Part shown: in pieces, positions 44,706 through 57,700 of the stretch
How positions within the stretch are numbered: position 1 is the first letter of the stretch
How the letters are laid out: each line of letters starts with the position of its first letter
Source of the DNA: Fremontodendron californicum
Lineage: Eukaryota > Streptophyta > Magnoliopsida > Malvales > Malvaceae
Length of the DNA: 64,000 bases
Direction: 5' to 3'
NCBI GenBank assembly: GCA_030761205.1
Contig: JAULJL010000028.1
Span: 12,444,001 to 12,508,000, forward strand
Made by a program: the position numbers and the translations under genes
The notes under the pieces: model-generated
Seen by the model: the letters and a program-made list of their open reading frames with translations, nothing else
Told to the model about the DNA's origin: nothing
Databases searched by the model: none

Positions 44706-47700
44706 ATGCAAACCAGCTATTCTGGACCCTTTTCTGTTTATAAGTTTCCCAGTAGTGAGCCAATGGGGCTTTCTTCAGCAAATGAAAACTCATCAACTCC
44801 TAATTTTCTGCCTCAATACGAACAATCAGAAGCTCATGCTTCTGCTGCACCACAAGCATCCATGTCCCAGCCCCCAAAGTTAATTTCGAATCCTGTGCCT
44901 CAGAGTTTTTATATCCTAAGTCATAAGGGCAGCAGTAGCTTCTGTACTGGTTTAAACTCATCAACTTTAACAAGTTCAAAGACCGAAAAGCACATTGGAA
45001 ACCCAACATGTTGTCAACAAATTCCAATTTGTGATCAACTCATTCATTCAGAGACTACTCTCAACTGCTCATCTCCTTTTGGAGAAGATAAGTTAGCTAC
45101 ATGTGACAAAGAGGACGTCCTAGAGAACTTCATGGCCTTCCCTCAAGTCCCAGCAGAAAGTTTATCTGCTGGAAGCTCCAAAGGTTCAGCGTATACAAAG
45201 CACAGTTTGACATTAAAAGAGCAGCTGCAGCTACAATATTTGTCAAAAGAGCTTGAGATTGATATGAATGAAAATGAAAATTCTGGCCTTCAGGTGAGTA
45301 TCATTATGTTACATTGCTCACATTCTTGTTAAATACATAATCTCCCAGGAAATGACCAATGGTTTGCTGGTGCTGGACTGTTAACAATTGACTTGTCTAC
45401 ATTACTGATCAATATTTCTAGGGCCAGGATGGATGATTTAGAATATCACTTCGCCTAGTACATTATTTTGATAGCTTATAGCTGGTGGATGATTCACTAT
45501 AATTGGCAACTATATTATCTGGATTCAGAGGTAAGAGTCGAATACGGGTATGTGTCCGACATGGGTATACCCAATTTTTTCAAAGTTTTTTCCATATATT
45601 TAAACAATCATATCCCCATACTCATGTTCGAATATGTGTCGGACATAGATGTCTGACACGAATATTTTTGAGAAAATTAACATATATACATTGGTAATAA
45701 CATGTGTTATTCATGGAAATCTATACATAGATTCAGAAACATTTCTAAATTTAACATCCATCTTAATTAGGAAATACATGAAGCTCCACAAGTACTTTCT
45801 TCAGTTCCAGTCATTCAGTTGGAATGTAACAGAAACCATCTTTCATCAGTTGTTAATATGGATGGTTATATACATTCAATGCATCAACATCCTGATGTTG
45901 TAGCCGCAAATAAACAAAGAATAAGGTGGATGCCTGAGCTCCATGAACTTTTCTTAAATGCAATTGACGAACTTGGTGGCCCTGAGAGTGAGATAAACCA
46001 TCTCTTGACTGATGAGCAAAATCTGAGTGTTTTTTTATTTTAACCGTAACAAGTTTTGCTATGAATCATCGTAGGTGCCACACCAAAGAATATTTTGAAC
46101 CTTATGAATGTTGAGGGTTTAAATATCTATCATGTCAAGAGCCATTTGCAGGTAATTTTGAGGTAAATTGTGAATGTGATGTGATCTTTATGAAAGTATA
46201 TTTTGTATGAGTTGATCATAATTTTTTTTCCTTGTATCTAACTTGCAGAAGTATCGACTTGCCAAGAATGTTTCAGAGCTGAAACATGGTAAACATCTAT
46301 CCTATGAAGATTTTTTTTTTTATGTTTCATGCATTGTGATTTTTAAGTTGTTTGTAGACATGACTTTGGCAAAGCTTCTCAACAATTACAAAGAAAATTG
46401 ACCTCCGAACTATACATTTTTTGATAATTTGGTACCTAAAGAAAAAAAAAGTCATAATCAAATACTTGAATTTGTATTCCGTCAGCAGATTATCTCAATA
46501 GACTAACACTACACGAGAAAGCTTTTTAGCGACATAATTATTTTCGACGGAATAATTCCTTCGGAAATAAATACATTTTTTCGACGAAATTCGTCTATTT
46601 CCGATGGAATTTTTGTCGGAAAAGGTTTCGACTTTTAGCAACGGAAATTGAGTATTTGCGACGGATTTTTTTTTACGAAATTTTTCCTTCACTAAAAGTT
46701 TGGCGGGAATACTGGTCATTCCCGCTAAAATTTTTTCGACGGAATTTCTATTTATTAATGATGAAAATTTTTGTCGAAAAAAATAAAAGCAATTTCAATT
46801 ATTTTTTTTTGTCCAAAATAATTTTTGATGAAATTTTTTGTTGGAAAAAAAATCAATTTTTCCGATGAAATTTAGTTGGAAATAATTTTTAAGAAATAAA
46901 TTAAAAATAAATATTTATTTATTAAAAAACTATTTTCGATGAAATTTTCGTTAGAAATATCTATTTTCGACAAAAATTTCGTTGGAAATATATTTTTTTT
47001 AAAAATAATTAAAATATTTATTGATGGAAAAACTTTTTCTAACGGAATTTTCGTCGAAAATAATTTTTTTCGATGAAATTTTCGTTGGAAAAAGTTTAGA
47101 CGAAAAATTATAAAGTCTTACATCTTGGCGGAAAACAAAAATTTCAAGAAAATTTAGCGAAGAAGTTTCTCTCGATGAAAGTAAAAAACTTCGTCGCTTA
47201 AAAATTAAGTCAGACTTATTTTATCATTTTTTTTTTTTTCATTTTTTCCTTCTCTCCCCAACCCCCTCTGCCCCTGGCCCCTGCCTACCCTTTCCCTCCC
47301 CCAGCCGCCCCTCTCCGCGCCCAGCCTAGCCTCGCCTGCCCCAGCACCCAGCCTTGCCTCCCCACACCCCAGGGCCCCAGCCCCGCCTGCCCCAGCCTCC
47401 CCACGCCCCACGCCCCAGGGCCCCAGCCCCGCCTACCCCAGCCTCCCACGCCCAAGCCCCCCCCACGCCCTAGGGCCCCAACCCTCCCTCCCTCTGGCCC
47501 CATTCCAGCCCCTCTCCCTTTCTCTCTTTTTTTTATTTTTTTATTTCAATAATAATAATAAAAATTAATTATATTATTATAATTTAAATTTAATATATAA
47601 TTATATATAATTACTTAATTTTAAATAATAATAAAATTTTAATTATTATATTATCCAAGCCTATGAAAAAATTAATTATATTATTATATAAATAAAATTA

Positions 47701-48735
47701 TAAATAAAAATTATTAAATTATATAAAAAACTTTATTATATAATTTTTAAATAATTATTATTAAATAATTATAAATTATTATTATTATATTTCGTCAGTA
47801 ATAACAATTTGTAACGGAATGCTAAAAACACCTATCAATTATTTTCCGTCGGAAATGCTATTATTTCCGACGAAATTTGTATTTCAGACAAAAAACTATC
47901 AGCGACTTGAGTATTTTTGACGAAAATTGTGTTTTTTCTAACGAAATTTTTCATCGGAAAAAATTCGTTCTCTTGTAGTGTAACGTCGTTGCATAAAATG
48001 CTGACGTGGCATTGTCGACCAATATTAATTTGTCATGTATCAGATCAAATATTTTTTAAATGCTGACGTGACATTGACCTGACACGTAACGACTTAGTAT
48101 TAGTCAGCTAAGTCACGTCAGCATTTTATGTAATGACGTTAGGCAATTAGTTAACTTGCTTGACGGAAATAAAGTTTAGGTATCAAATAGTGAATTTGTT
48201 TTCTTTAAGTACCAAATCGTTAAAACATGTATAGTTCGGGGGCAATTTACATATTAATCCAATTACAAAAGCAGTCTCAAACTATGTTGCTTCAACTCTT
48301 CATTTTTCTTGAAGTATCTGTGTTCAACGTATTTTCGAACATGGGTATGGGGATATGACCCTCCAAGGATCCTCCAAATACATGTAAAACATTAGAAAAA
48401 ATTAAAATACCCGTGTTGAACACATATCCATATCCGACACTCACATCTGAGTTCGAGTAACATAAGTCTCAAACAATTATGTTCATCCAAGAAAAATTGG
48501 TTGGTGTGTTGTGCAAGCCTGGTTTACTTGAAAGGACATTACATTTTTAATTTACAGAAGCTAGATTATATCAGTAAAGCTTAATACTCTTTGTTTGATC
48601 CCTTCAGTCCAAAACCTCTTTGATTATGTTAGTAATAATAAGTATTTCACTACTGCATATAAGTAGAATAAAAAAAAAATATATATATATATATATAAAT
48701 AAGAACAAATAACTAATTTGAATTTACCAGAACAT

Positions 48736-48772
<37 letters not shown>

Positions 48773-51700
48773 GAACATTACAAATGAACAAATAATCACT
48801 GATTTCTTTGAACACAGAAAATGAAGATTGTAGAACCTCCGACTTTAAGACGATTTTTGCTTGTCTCTTAGGTGCTAGAACAGAATAACGCAACTCGTCT
48901 CCCAGGACTCCTCAGTCACGTTGCTGTTAGAGCACACTCAATGGCAACACAGCGAACCAGAAAAATGAAGTCGGTATCTCTCACATAGAACAGCAAAATA
49001 CCAAGAGCAAGGAGAAAAATAAAAAGTTTTTTCAAGATATCAAAACAGACACACTTCTCGGATTTAAATAGAAAACCAGAAGACTGTTCGGACAAGACAT
49101 AACAGTTGGAAAGAACCGTTAGGACAAAAGTTGAAAAAGAACAAAACGGTTCGGTTTGGTCCGAACAGACATGTCTTGATCAGACAAGTCACTTGGTCAG
49201 TTGGGCTGTAAAAAATTAAATTATTTTCCAAGCTCGAGCCCGGCCTGACGCTCGTGCGTGGTCCAACCCAAGTTTGTGTAGGTCCTCACCCTCCATAAAA
49301 ACTTGGGGCCCAACCCCATATTGAACCTAAGCCTATATAAACACAAGCATAAGGTTTTGTGTTTCCAATGTGTGATTTCAAACCAAACTAAACATCAATC
49401 ATCTTCTTCCTCTTCAAGTGGGTACTTTTGAGATTAATTTCTCATTGAATATTGATATCAATTGTGTACCTTAAATATATACCGTGTATCTACTTACGAC
49501 ATCCTATATATTCATATATGTATTTCGTGTTTATACACTAAGAAAATCAATTGATATCCAATAATCCCCCACATGAATGAAAATTATTTGATTAAAACAA
49601 CGAACTGACTCGGAATATAAGAGAGAATAACTTTGAAGTGTTATTGCTTCAGGATAGGTAGCTTTTGGCTTTGAACCTTCCACAGTGACAACTATTGGAT
49701 TTACTCGGCTAACTAGTGAACATGATGTCTTGAACTATTCAGCCTTTCATGTAAACCAAGACAATAGGTATCACACAATTTCTCTTTGAACATTTTTTAT
49801 TCTCACGGTTGTGTTCATTTTGATCCCGAACACGTCCTGGTTTCTATGAGTACTCTAGAGAATTTAGCCTTATCAATTCTCATAAAAATGACCATGTTTC
49901 ATACCCATATAGGTGATTTCTTATCAAGAGTATCTTGCAATAACTCACTTGATTTTATCTAGCTATAAGAATCATTAAAAGCATAGCTTATCCTAACTTT
50001 TTTGCAAGCAGCATTAATTCACCACAGGAATGGATAAGAGTGTTTAACTCTTTTAGTGCTCACACTAAATTAACATAATTCGGTTGTCCCTTTGAACGCA
50101 GATCTTGGGATCTCCAGTCAACTAGGTTGGGTTGCCATTATGTAACTTTTCTTAATTTATAGGCATAAGACCAATTCCCCTCGATGATTTATATACTTGC
50201 TCTCTTGGTAAACCTTTCGTAAGCGGATCCGCAATATTATCATTTGCTTTTACATAATCAATAGAGATAATCCCATTTGAGAGCAATTGTCTCACGATTT
50301 TGTGTCTTCGAATGTGTCGAGATTTACCGTTATACAAATTACTCTGTGCCCTACCAATTGCAGATTGGCTATTGCAATGTATACAAGTTGCAGGAACAGG
50401 TTTCGGCCAATATGGAATATCTTCTAAAAAAATTCGAAGCCATTTCGCTTCTTCTCCAGCTTTATCTAAAGCTATAAATTCAGATTCCATAGTGGATCTG
50501 GCTATACACGTTTGTTTAGAAGATTTCCAAGACACTGCAACTCCTTCAATAGCAAAGATAAACCCGCTAGTGGATTTCGAATATTTAGAATCGGATATCC
50601 AATTTGCATCACTGTACCCTTCAAGCATAGCTGGATATCTTGTATAGTGCAGTCCATAACTTGAGGTGTATCTCAAATATCTGAGTACCCTTACTATGGC
50701 CTTCCAGTGATCTTTTTCAAGATTACTTGTAAATCTACTCAGTTTGCTAACTGAGTAAGCTATGTTTGGTCTTGTGCAGTTCATGAGATACATGAGACTA
50801 CCAATTATCCGCGAGTATTCTATTTGAGATATCTCGTCACTAGTATTTTTCCTTAGATATAAATTAACATCTATGGTGTTTTGGCTATATTGGTATCATT
50901 CTTATTGAATTTCTCAAGAATCTTATGCACATAATGATCTTGAGTTATTACCATGCCATTTTGTATTTTAGAAATTTTAATTCCTAAAACCACATCTGCT
51001 ACACCCATATCTTTCATATCAAATTTACTGGTCAACCAAGCTTTGGTAGTTTTAATGATCTCATCATTACTGCCTAAGATCAACATATCGTCTACATATA
51101 GATAAATAATGACATATCCCTTATTTGTATTTTTTACATATACGCATTTATCGCATTCATTAATGGGAAAACCATTTGACAACATTGTATTGTCAAATTT
51201 TTGATGCCATTGTTTAGGTGTCTATTTTAAACCATATAATGATTTAACAAGCTCACACATTCCTTTCCTATCTTGGAACTTTAAACCCTTCGGGTTGTTC
51301 CACATAGATTTCTTCGTCTAAATCTCCATTCAGGAAAGCTGTCTTAACATTCATTTGGTGTATTTCGAGATTGTTAAGAGCTGTCATAGCTATTAACATT
51401 CGAATGGATGTTATTCTTGTAACTGGTGAGTACGTATCGAAATAGTCGAGCCCTTCCTTTTGCTTGTATCCTTTTATTACAAGTTGGGCTTTATATTTAT
51501 CTATGAATCCATCTGCCTTCATCTTTCTCTTAAATAATCCATTTGGATCCTAAAGGCTTATGCCCGTGAGGAAGATCCACCAGTTCTCATGTATGATTTT
51601 GCATGATAGATTCTATTTCATTGTCAACGACCTCTTTCCAGAATGGTGCTTCTGGAGATGACATAGCCTCGTTAAAATTTTGAGATTCATTTTCTAATAA

Positions 51701-54700
51701 ATAGGTTAGAAAATCCGGACCATAATTAGTTGGTACTTTAGCCCGTTTTCTTCTTCTGGGTTCCTCTTGTTCCTCTTCATCTATATGTGGATCACTACTC
51801 GAGGACTCATGAGTTCTCTTAGTCTTATTTTCTTGTGTTTTCTTGTATGGAAATACATCTTCAAAGAACGAAGCATTCCTTAATTCAATTATCGCATTGA
51901 TATGAATATCAAGAATGTACGACTTGTACATAAGAAAACGATTAGTAGTTTCAGGTCCTATTTTGACCCTTTTAGGCGGAGGATCTGCTACCTTAGCAAG
52001 ACACCCCCACACTCTCATGTCTTCGACCCTTCCATAATTCATATGGTGTCTTGTCTGGTTTCTTGTGTATTCAATATGTAATTAGCTGTTAAAATAATCT
52101 CCCCCACAAGTTCTGAGGTAACCCTGAACTTATCAATAAAACATTCATCATTTCTTTCAATGTTCGGTTCTTGTGTTCTGCAATACCGTTTTGTTGAGTT
52201 GAATAAGGAGCAGTGGTTTGATGGAGATATCATATTCTGAACAGAATTCATTAAACAATGAATCAGATTCACTACCCCTATCACTCCTTATTATCTTAAT
52301 TTTCTTGCTTAGTTGATTTCGACCTCATTTTTAAAGAGCTTAAAAGCTTCCAAGGCCTCGTCTTTGCTTCTTAGCAAAAAGACATAACAATATCTTGTGC
52401 AATCATCAATAAAAGTAATGAAATACTTTTTACCGCCTCTAGTTTGCACAGATTTTAAGTCACAAATATCAGTGTGAATTAAATCTAAAGGCTCACTACT
52501 TCTTTCTATCGAATAGAAAGGAGGCTTAGCCAATTTGGATTCCACACAAATTCCACTTTTGTATTTTTTTTATTAATGTCAATTTTCGAAAGCAAATCCA
52601 AATTGCTTATTCTTTGCAAGGTCTTATAATTCACATGACCTAATCTACAATGCCATAAATTAGAGGACACAAGCAAATAAACAGAAGAAATAGTTTTATT
52701 ATTATTCATGTTCTTTGGCACAACTTCCATTACATTGAGCTTAAAAAGCTCATCACATAAATATCCTCTACCTACAAACATGCCACATTTAGTGAGTACA
52801 AATTTATCCGACTCAAATACCAACCTAAATCCGTTCTTTCTCAACATAGAGCTGAAAACCAAATCTTGCGAATTTCAGGAGCATGAGCCACATTGTTCAA
52901 AGTTAGTTCTTTCCTGGATGTCATTTTGAGTACCACCTTCCCATGGCCTCGTAATTTGCAGACTGTAGAGTTTCCCATAAATAGTTGCTCATCATTAGCA
53001 GCTTCTTTATACTCAGTGAAACTCTTCCTATCAGAACAAACATGACAAGTGGCTACAACCACCAAGTTTTAGGGTTTTCCACCATGTTCACTTGTGATAC
53101 TACAGCAGTGAGCTCAATCTAATTGTCATCAACTAAGTTGGCTTGAGCTTTCTTCTTCTTGTTCTGACGGAAGTCTTTTGCTCGATGTCCGGGCTTGTTA
53201 CACACAAAACAAGTTCCCTTGAACTTCTAGAAATTCGCTCCCTTATTATCTTGGGAAGAACTAAAACCAACCTGTTTCCTTTTGTTGGTCTTGTGCGAAT
53301 GTTCCACAACATTTGCCTTGGCTTCCATAGTCTGAACTTTAGCCCTCCTTTCTGATCCACGGTTATCTTCCTCGATTCTTAACCGAATAATCAAGTCCTC
53401 TAAACTCATCTCCTTTTTCTTGTGCTTTAGATAGTTCTTGAAAAACTTCCACGAAGGTGGCAATATTTCTTTCAAAGCTACCACCTCAAATGATTCACTA
53501 AGAATCATACATTCGGTAGTAATTTCATGGAGGATCAACTAATACTCTTGGACTTGACTAATCAAGGTTTTTGAGTCCACCATTTTGAATTCCAGAAACC
53601 TGCCAACCACAAACTTCTTCATGCCGACATCCTCGATTCTGTACTTTCTTTCTAAGGACTCCCACAGCTCTCTCGCTGTTTTAATAGTGCTATACATGTT
53701 GTATAACGTGTTGTCCAATTCGTTGAGGATATAATTCTTTCATAGAAAATCAAAATGCTTCCATGCTTCCACCGAGGTTACAGCTGTAGGATCAGTCTCT
53801 CCTTCATTGAGAACCGGAGCCTCCTCCCATAAGTACCGGGCTAGGTTGAGGGTGGTAAAATAAAACAGCATCTTTTGCTACCAACGTTTGAAGCCCAGAC
53901 CACTGAACTTCTCGGGCTTTTTACCATGTTAACATGTGGGTGGTAATAGCGCTACAGGCGCACTAGCATTACTGGTAGAATGTTCTGCCATCTGTTATTC
54001 AAAAATAATAGGATCAACTTGAGTGCAATTATTATAACAGAATTGCACTACTAATACAGATTAGTGTATCTATAAAATAAAGAATAACATTCACAATATA
54101 TATATATATACTTACTGTTTTGTAATATATATATATAGCAGTCTAAGAGTATAAATATATCTTACATAACAGTAATGAAACAATGTATCGTAAAACAAAT
54201 AATAACTAATAAAAATATAAATTTGTCTTAAGAATATTAGTATTGATAAGTATTTCACTACTGCATATAAGTAGAATAAAAAATATATATAAGAACAGAT
54301 AACTTATCTGAATTTACCAGAACATAATATATATATATATATATACGAACATTATAAATGAACAAATACTCACTGATTTCTTTGAACACAGAAAATGAAG
54401 ATTGAGTCAAGGTAGAACCTCTCACCTTAAGACGATTTTTGCCTGTCTCTTAGTTGCTAGAACAGAATAACGCAACTCGTCTCCCAGGACTCTTCAATCA
54501 CGTTGCTGTTGATAGCACACTCAATGGCAACATAGCGAACCAGAAAAATGAAGTCGATCTCTCTCACACACAGTAGAATACTGAGAGCAAGGAGAAAAAT
54601 AAAAAGTTTTTTCAAGATATCAAAACAGACACACTTCTCGGATTTAAATAGGAAACCAGAAGACTGTTCGGACAACACATAACAGTTGGAAAGAACCGTT

Positions 54701-57700
54701 TGGACAAAAGTTGAAAAAGAACAAAACTGTTTGGTTTGGTCCGAACAAACATGTCTTAATCAGACAAGTCACTTGGTCGTTTGGGCTGTAAAAAATTAAA
54801 TTATTTTCCAAGCCCAAACTCGAGCCTGGCCCAAGCCCAAGCTTGGCTCATGTGTGATCCAATCTAAGTTTGTGTAGGTTCTCACCCTCCACAAAAACTT
54901 AGGTGTCCCTTGGGGCCTAACCCCACATTGAATCTAAGTCTGTATAAACACAAGCATAAGCTTTTGTGTTTCTAATGTGGGATTCCAAACCAAGCTAAAC
55001 ATCAACAATCTTCTTCATCTTCAAGTGGGTGCTTTTGAAATTAATTTATCATTCAATATTGATAACAATTGTGTACCTTAAATATATACCATATATCTAC
55101 TTACGACATCCTACGTATATAAATACGTATTTCATATTTATACTCTAAGAAAATCAATTGATATCCAACAGATTATCCATCAGATAGCTAGATCAGGGGG
55201 CATTTCTCATTCGTTACACTTTTAGTTTGCTTCAATAATGAAGAACCTTCAACCTTTTAACTATCACCATTGGCCATAGAATCTTAACAAATTCAACTTA
55301 TTGAACACAATATTCTGCAAATATTATGCTCAGGCTTTCACTGTCGATGAAGTAATATTACTAGCATTTACCTAAATTTGAACATAAAGAGAAAAGGAAA
55401 ATATTTAAACCGTTTTATGAAATATTTTCCTTTTCATTAATTTGGAGTAAGTGTTGGATACGGATATGTGTCCGACACAAGTATATTTAATTTTTTTAAA
55501 GATTTTTCATATATTTGGAGGTTCATATCCCATATTCATGTCCAAATATGTTTGATAAAAATATCGAAATGAATATTTTAAAGAAAATGAAAACTCCGAG
55601 TAACATAGCACACAAACCATTTTTCTTTTTACTTTACTTTTGTGTTTCCTTTGTATATTAATTACTAGTTTCTTTCTTAAATCTGAAGTGTATGTTGGAA
55701 TTTGTGGCTAGTCATTTAAATTCAAGACCAGTAAGACTTATAAATGTATGGTGTGCTTGTTTACCATAGCAGTTGGATTTGGTAATTTTGAGATATTTTC
55801 TTTAAGTGGGGGAGATTTCTAGTTTGCAAAATAAATATGAATGATGGAATTAGAGGTCTCTAGTAAGTGACTGAAGACAAAATAAGGCAGTTGTTTATGT
55901 CAAAGTGCATCATCTGCAGTATACATTTTAGGTGTTCATAAAACTGTGAAAGCAATGTCATTCCTTAAGCTTCATTTTTTTTCTTAGATGTATGTGCTTT
56001 AGGAAAATGAAATTGCTGATCAAGGTTAAAAAAATCGGATTGAAAGTCAAACTGATCAAACCTCCAATTTTCGGTTCAACCAATTCAACCGGTCGGTTTG
56101 ATAAAAAAGCTTTTTAATATATAAAAAAATTAATTTTAATGTTAAATAAGTAATAAATATAGTAAACAATTAATAAGAATATTTATTTGACTTAGTGGTA
56201 TAGTCTTTAATATAAAACCAAAAAATTAAGAGTTCAAAACTCATCATTTATAAAAGAATTTTGAAAAAAAAGAAATAATAAAAAAAGAATTGTTTTTTGC
56301 TGATTTTCCACCGATTCAAAGAAAGTTCGATTTTATACATAATACCGGATCGGACAAGCTACCGGTTTTCGGTTCAACCGATCCAACTGACCGATTCGAT
56401 CCGATTTTTTATTCACTGCTGCTGATTAAGTATATACCATGTTATGGACTAAGCACTGACTACTTACTTTTCATGCTTTATACTTATTAGATAAAAGAAC
56501 TTCCAGATTTGAAGAAAAGAGAACTTTAATTGAAGCTGATGATAGTGATGGCCATATAGAAAGGTGATACAAATTCTAGTAACCTACTCTCATTCATTAA
56601 TTCATGCACAAAGCACTAATCATCTCTCCATGGCATTGGCAGCAACATGCAAGTAGTGGAGACCTTGCGAATGCAAGTTGAAGTACAAAAGCTGTTGCAT
56701 GAACAGCTGAAGGTGCGTTAATGTTATGCTAGCTGTTTTATTTGACTGGTCCAGCAGACATAATGATGGCAAAATTTGATCCGTTTCGTAGATTTCGAAT
56801 CGATCCGTTCCGGAGAGATTTTTTTATTTTTGAAAAGTAATGGTTGGATGAAGTGATGCGATTTTGATAAATTTTTGTTCCGCTCCGCCTTTTAAAATTA
56901 CTATTTTATTTTTTAAAATATTTTATATATTGCTTTTATATTTTAGTATATATATTAAATATATATACTAAAATTATATATATATATATATATGTATATT
57001 ATATATATATATATATTAAAAAAATTATATATACTAAAATTATGTTCATGAATAAATTATAATATTTTTTATAATATTAAATTAAAAATAATTAGTAAAA
57101 AAATGGATTGGAGATGCGTAGAACGGTTATGAATGTAACCGACATCTATAGAAGTAAATGTTTTCAATATCAATTCAAGAGTGAAGTCAAAATGAATAAA
57201 GCAATTTCCGCTCCTATCCCGCTTGATTGTCATCCCTAAGCAGACATGCATTGAGACAATGTGATAGTATATTTGTTCAGTTTCAGTTGCATATCTTCTA
57301 GATCTCTCTTGAGACTCTAGGCTCCATTTGCTTTGGCAGGTTTGCCGTTTGCTAACACTTTGACCTGTTTTTTTGGGGGTTGCACAGGTGCAAAGGGAGC
57401 TCCAGCTGCAAATAGAGCATCAAGGACAGCTCTTGAGAAAGCTTATGGATGAACGACATAAAGCTGGCATCGACAGCACTTTGTCTCCGCTCCAATGCTT
57501 TCCATCAGCTAACAAAACAACATTTCCAACTGAAAAGCCATTTCTGTCTTCATCTGAGGCTACCTCCTTCCAGAAAGCTGGAGCCAAGTCCATTACAATT
57601 ACGGACTGTTCTTCTTCAACTCATTCACCCAAGCACAAAGCCTCTCAAACTACTGAATCTCAACAATGTCAAAAGCGGCATAGAGGTGAAAGCAGCACAA

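Larger units (their letters stand above)
46393..48260. mobile_element. Mutator-type MITE, split by a CACTA element; TSD AATTACAAA
   Basis: The left end has AAAATTGACCTCCGAACTAT and the right end, inverted, has AAATTGCCCCCGAACTATAC. Both are followed inward by TTTGGTAC(C/T)TAAAG. Flanks are AATTACAAA at 46384-46392 and 48261-48269. Without the 1,477 bp CACTA insertion plus its target duplication the element would be about 390 bp. The left tip lacks about 9 bp present at the right tip. Confidence 0.8.
48627..55170 (-). mobile_element. Full-length Ty1/copia element in antisense, TSD GATTA
   Basis: This 6,544-bp element is flanked by GATTA at 48622-48626 and 55171-55175. The 5' LTR is 54235-55170 (minus-strand start TGTTGGATATCAATTG). 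The 3' LTR is 48627-49563 (start mutated to TATTGGATATC). A polypurine tract ATGTGGGGGAT lies at 49564-49574 beside the 3' LTR. The internal region holds a decayed polyprotein. No standard tRNA-Met primer site was recognised next to the 5' LTR. It lies in intron 4 of the MYB-CC gene, opposite to transcription. Confidence 0.9.
46289..56490 (+). other. Intron 4 of MYB-CC gene, 10.2 kb, transposon-filled
   Basis: The donor is CATG|GTAAAC at 46288/46289 and the acceptor is TTAG| at 56490. The phase-1 junction restores an Asp codon (KH-D-KRTSRF). It separates the MYB repeat exons from the coiled-coil exons. It contains the nested MITE/CACTA pair, a TATGTTACT MITE, a full antisense copia element, a further MITE relic and an hAT MITE. 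Confidence 0.85.

Noticed and set aside
47205..47503. Gly/Arg-rich minus-strand frames resembling glycine-rich proteins
   Set aside because: They arise from the C-rich island; composition alone explains them.
54060..54235. Canonical tRNA-Met primer binding site for the copia element
   Set aside because: No TGGTATCAGAGC-like sequence is visible beside the 5' LTR on the minus strand; not annotated.
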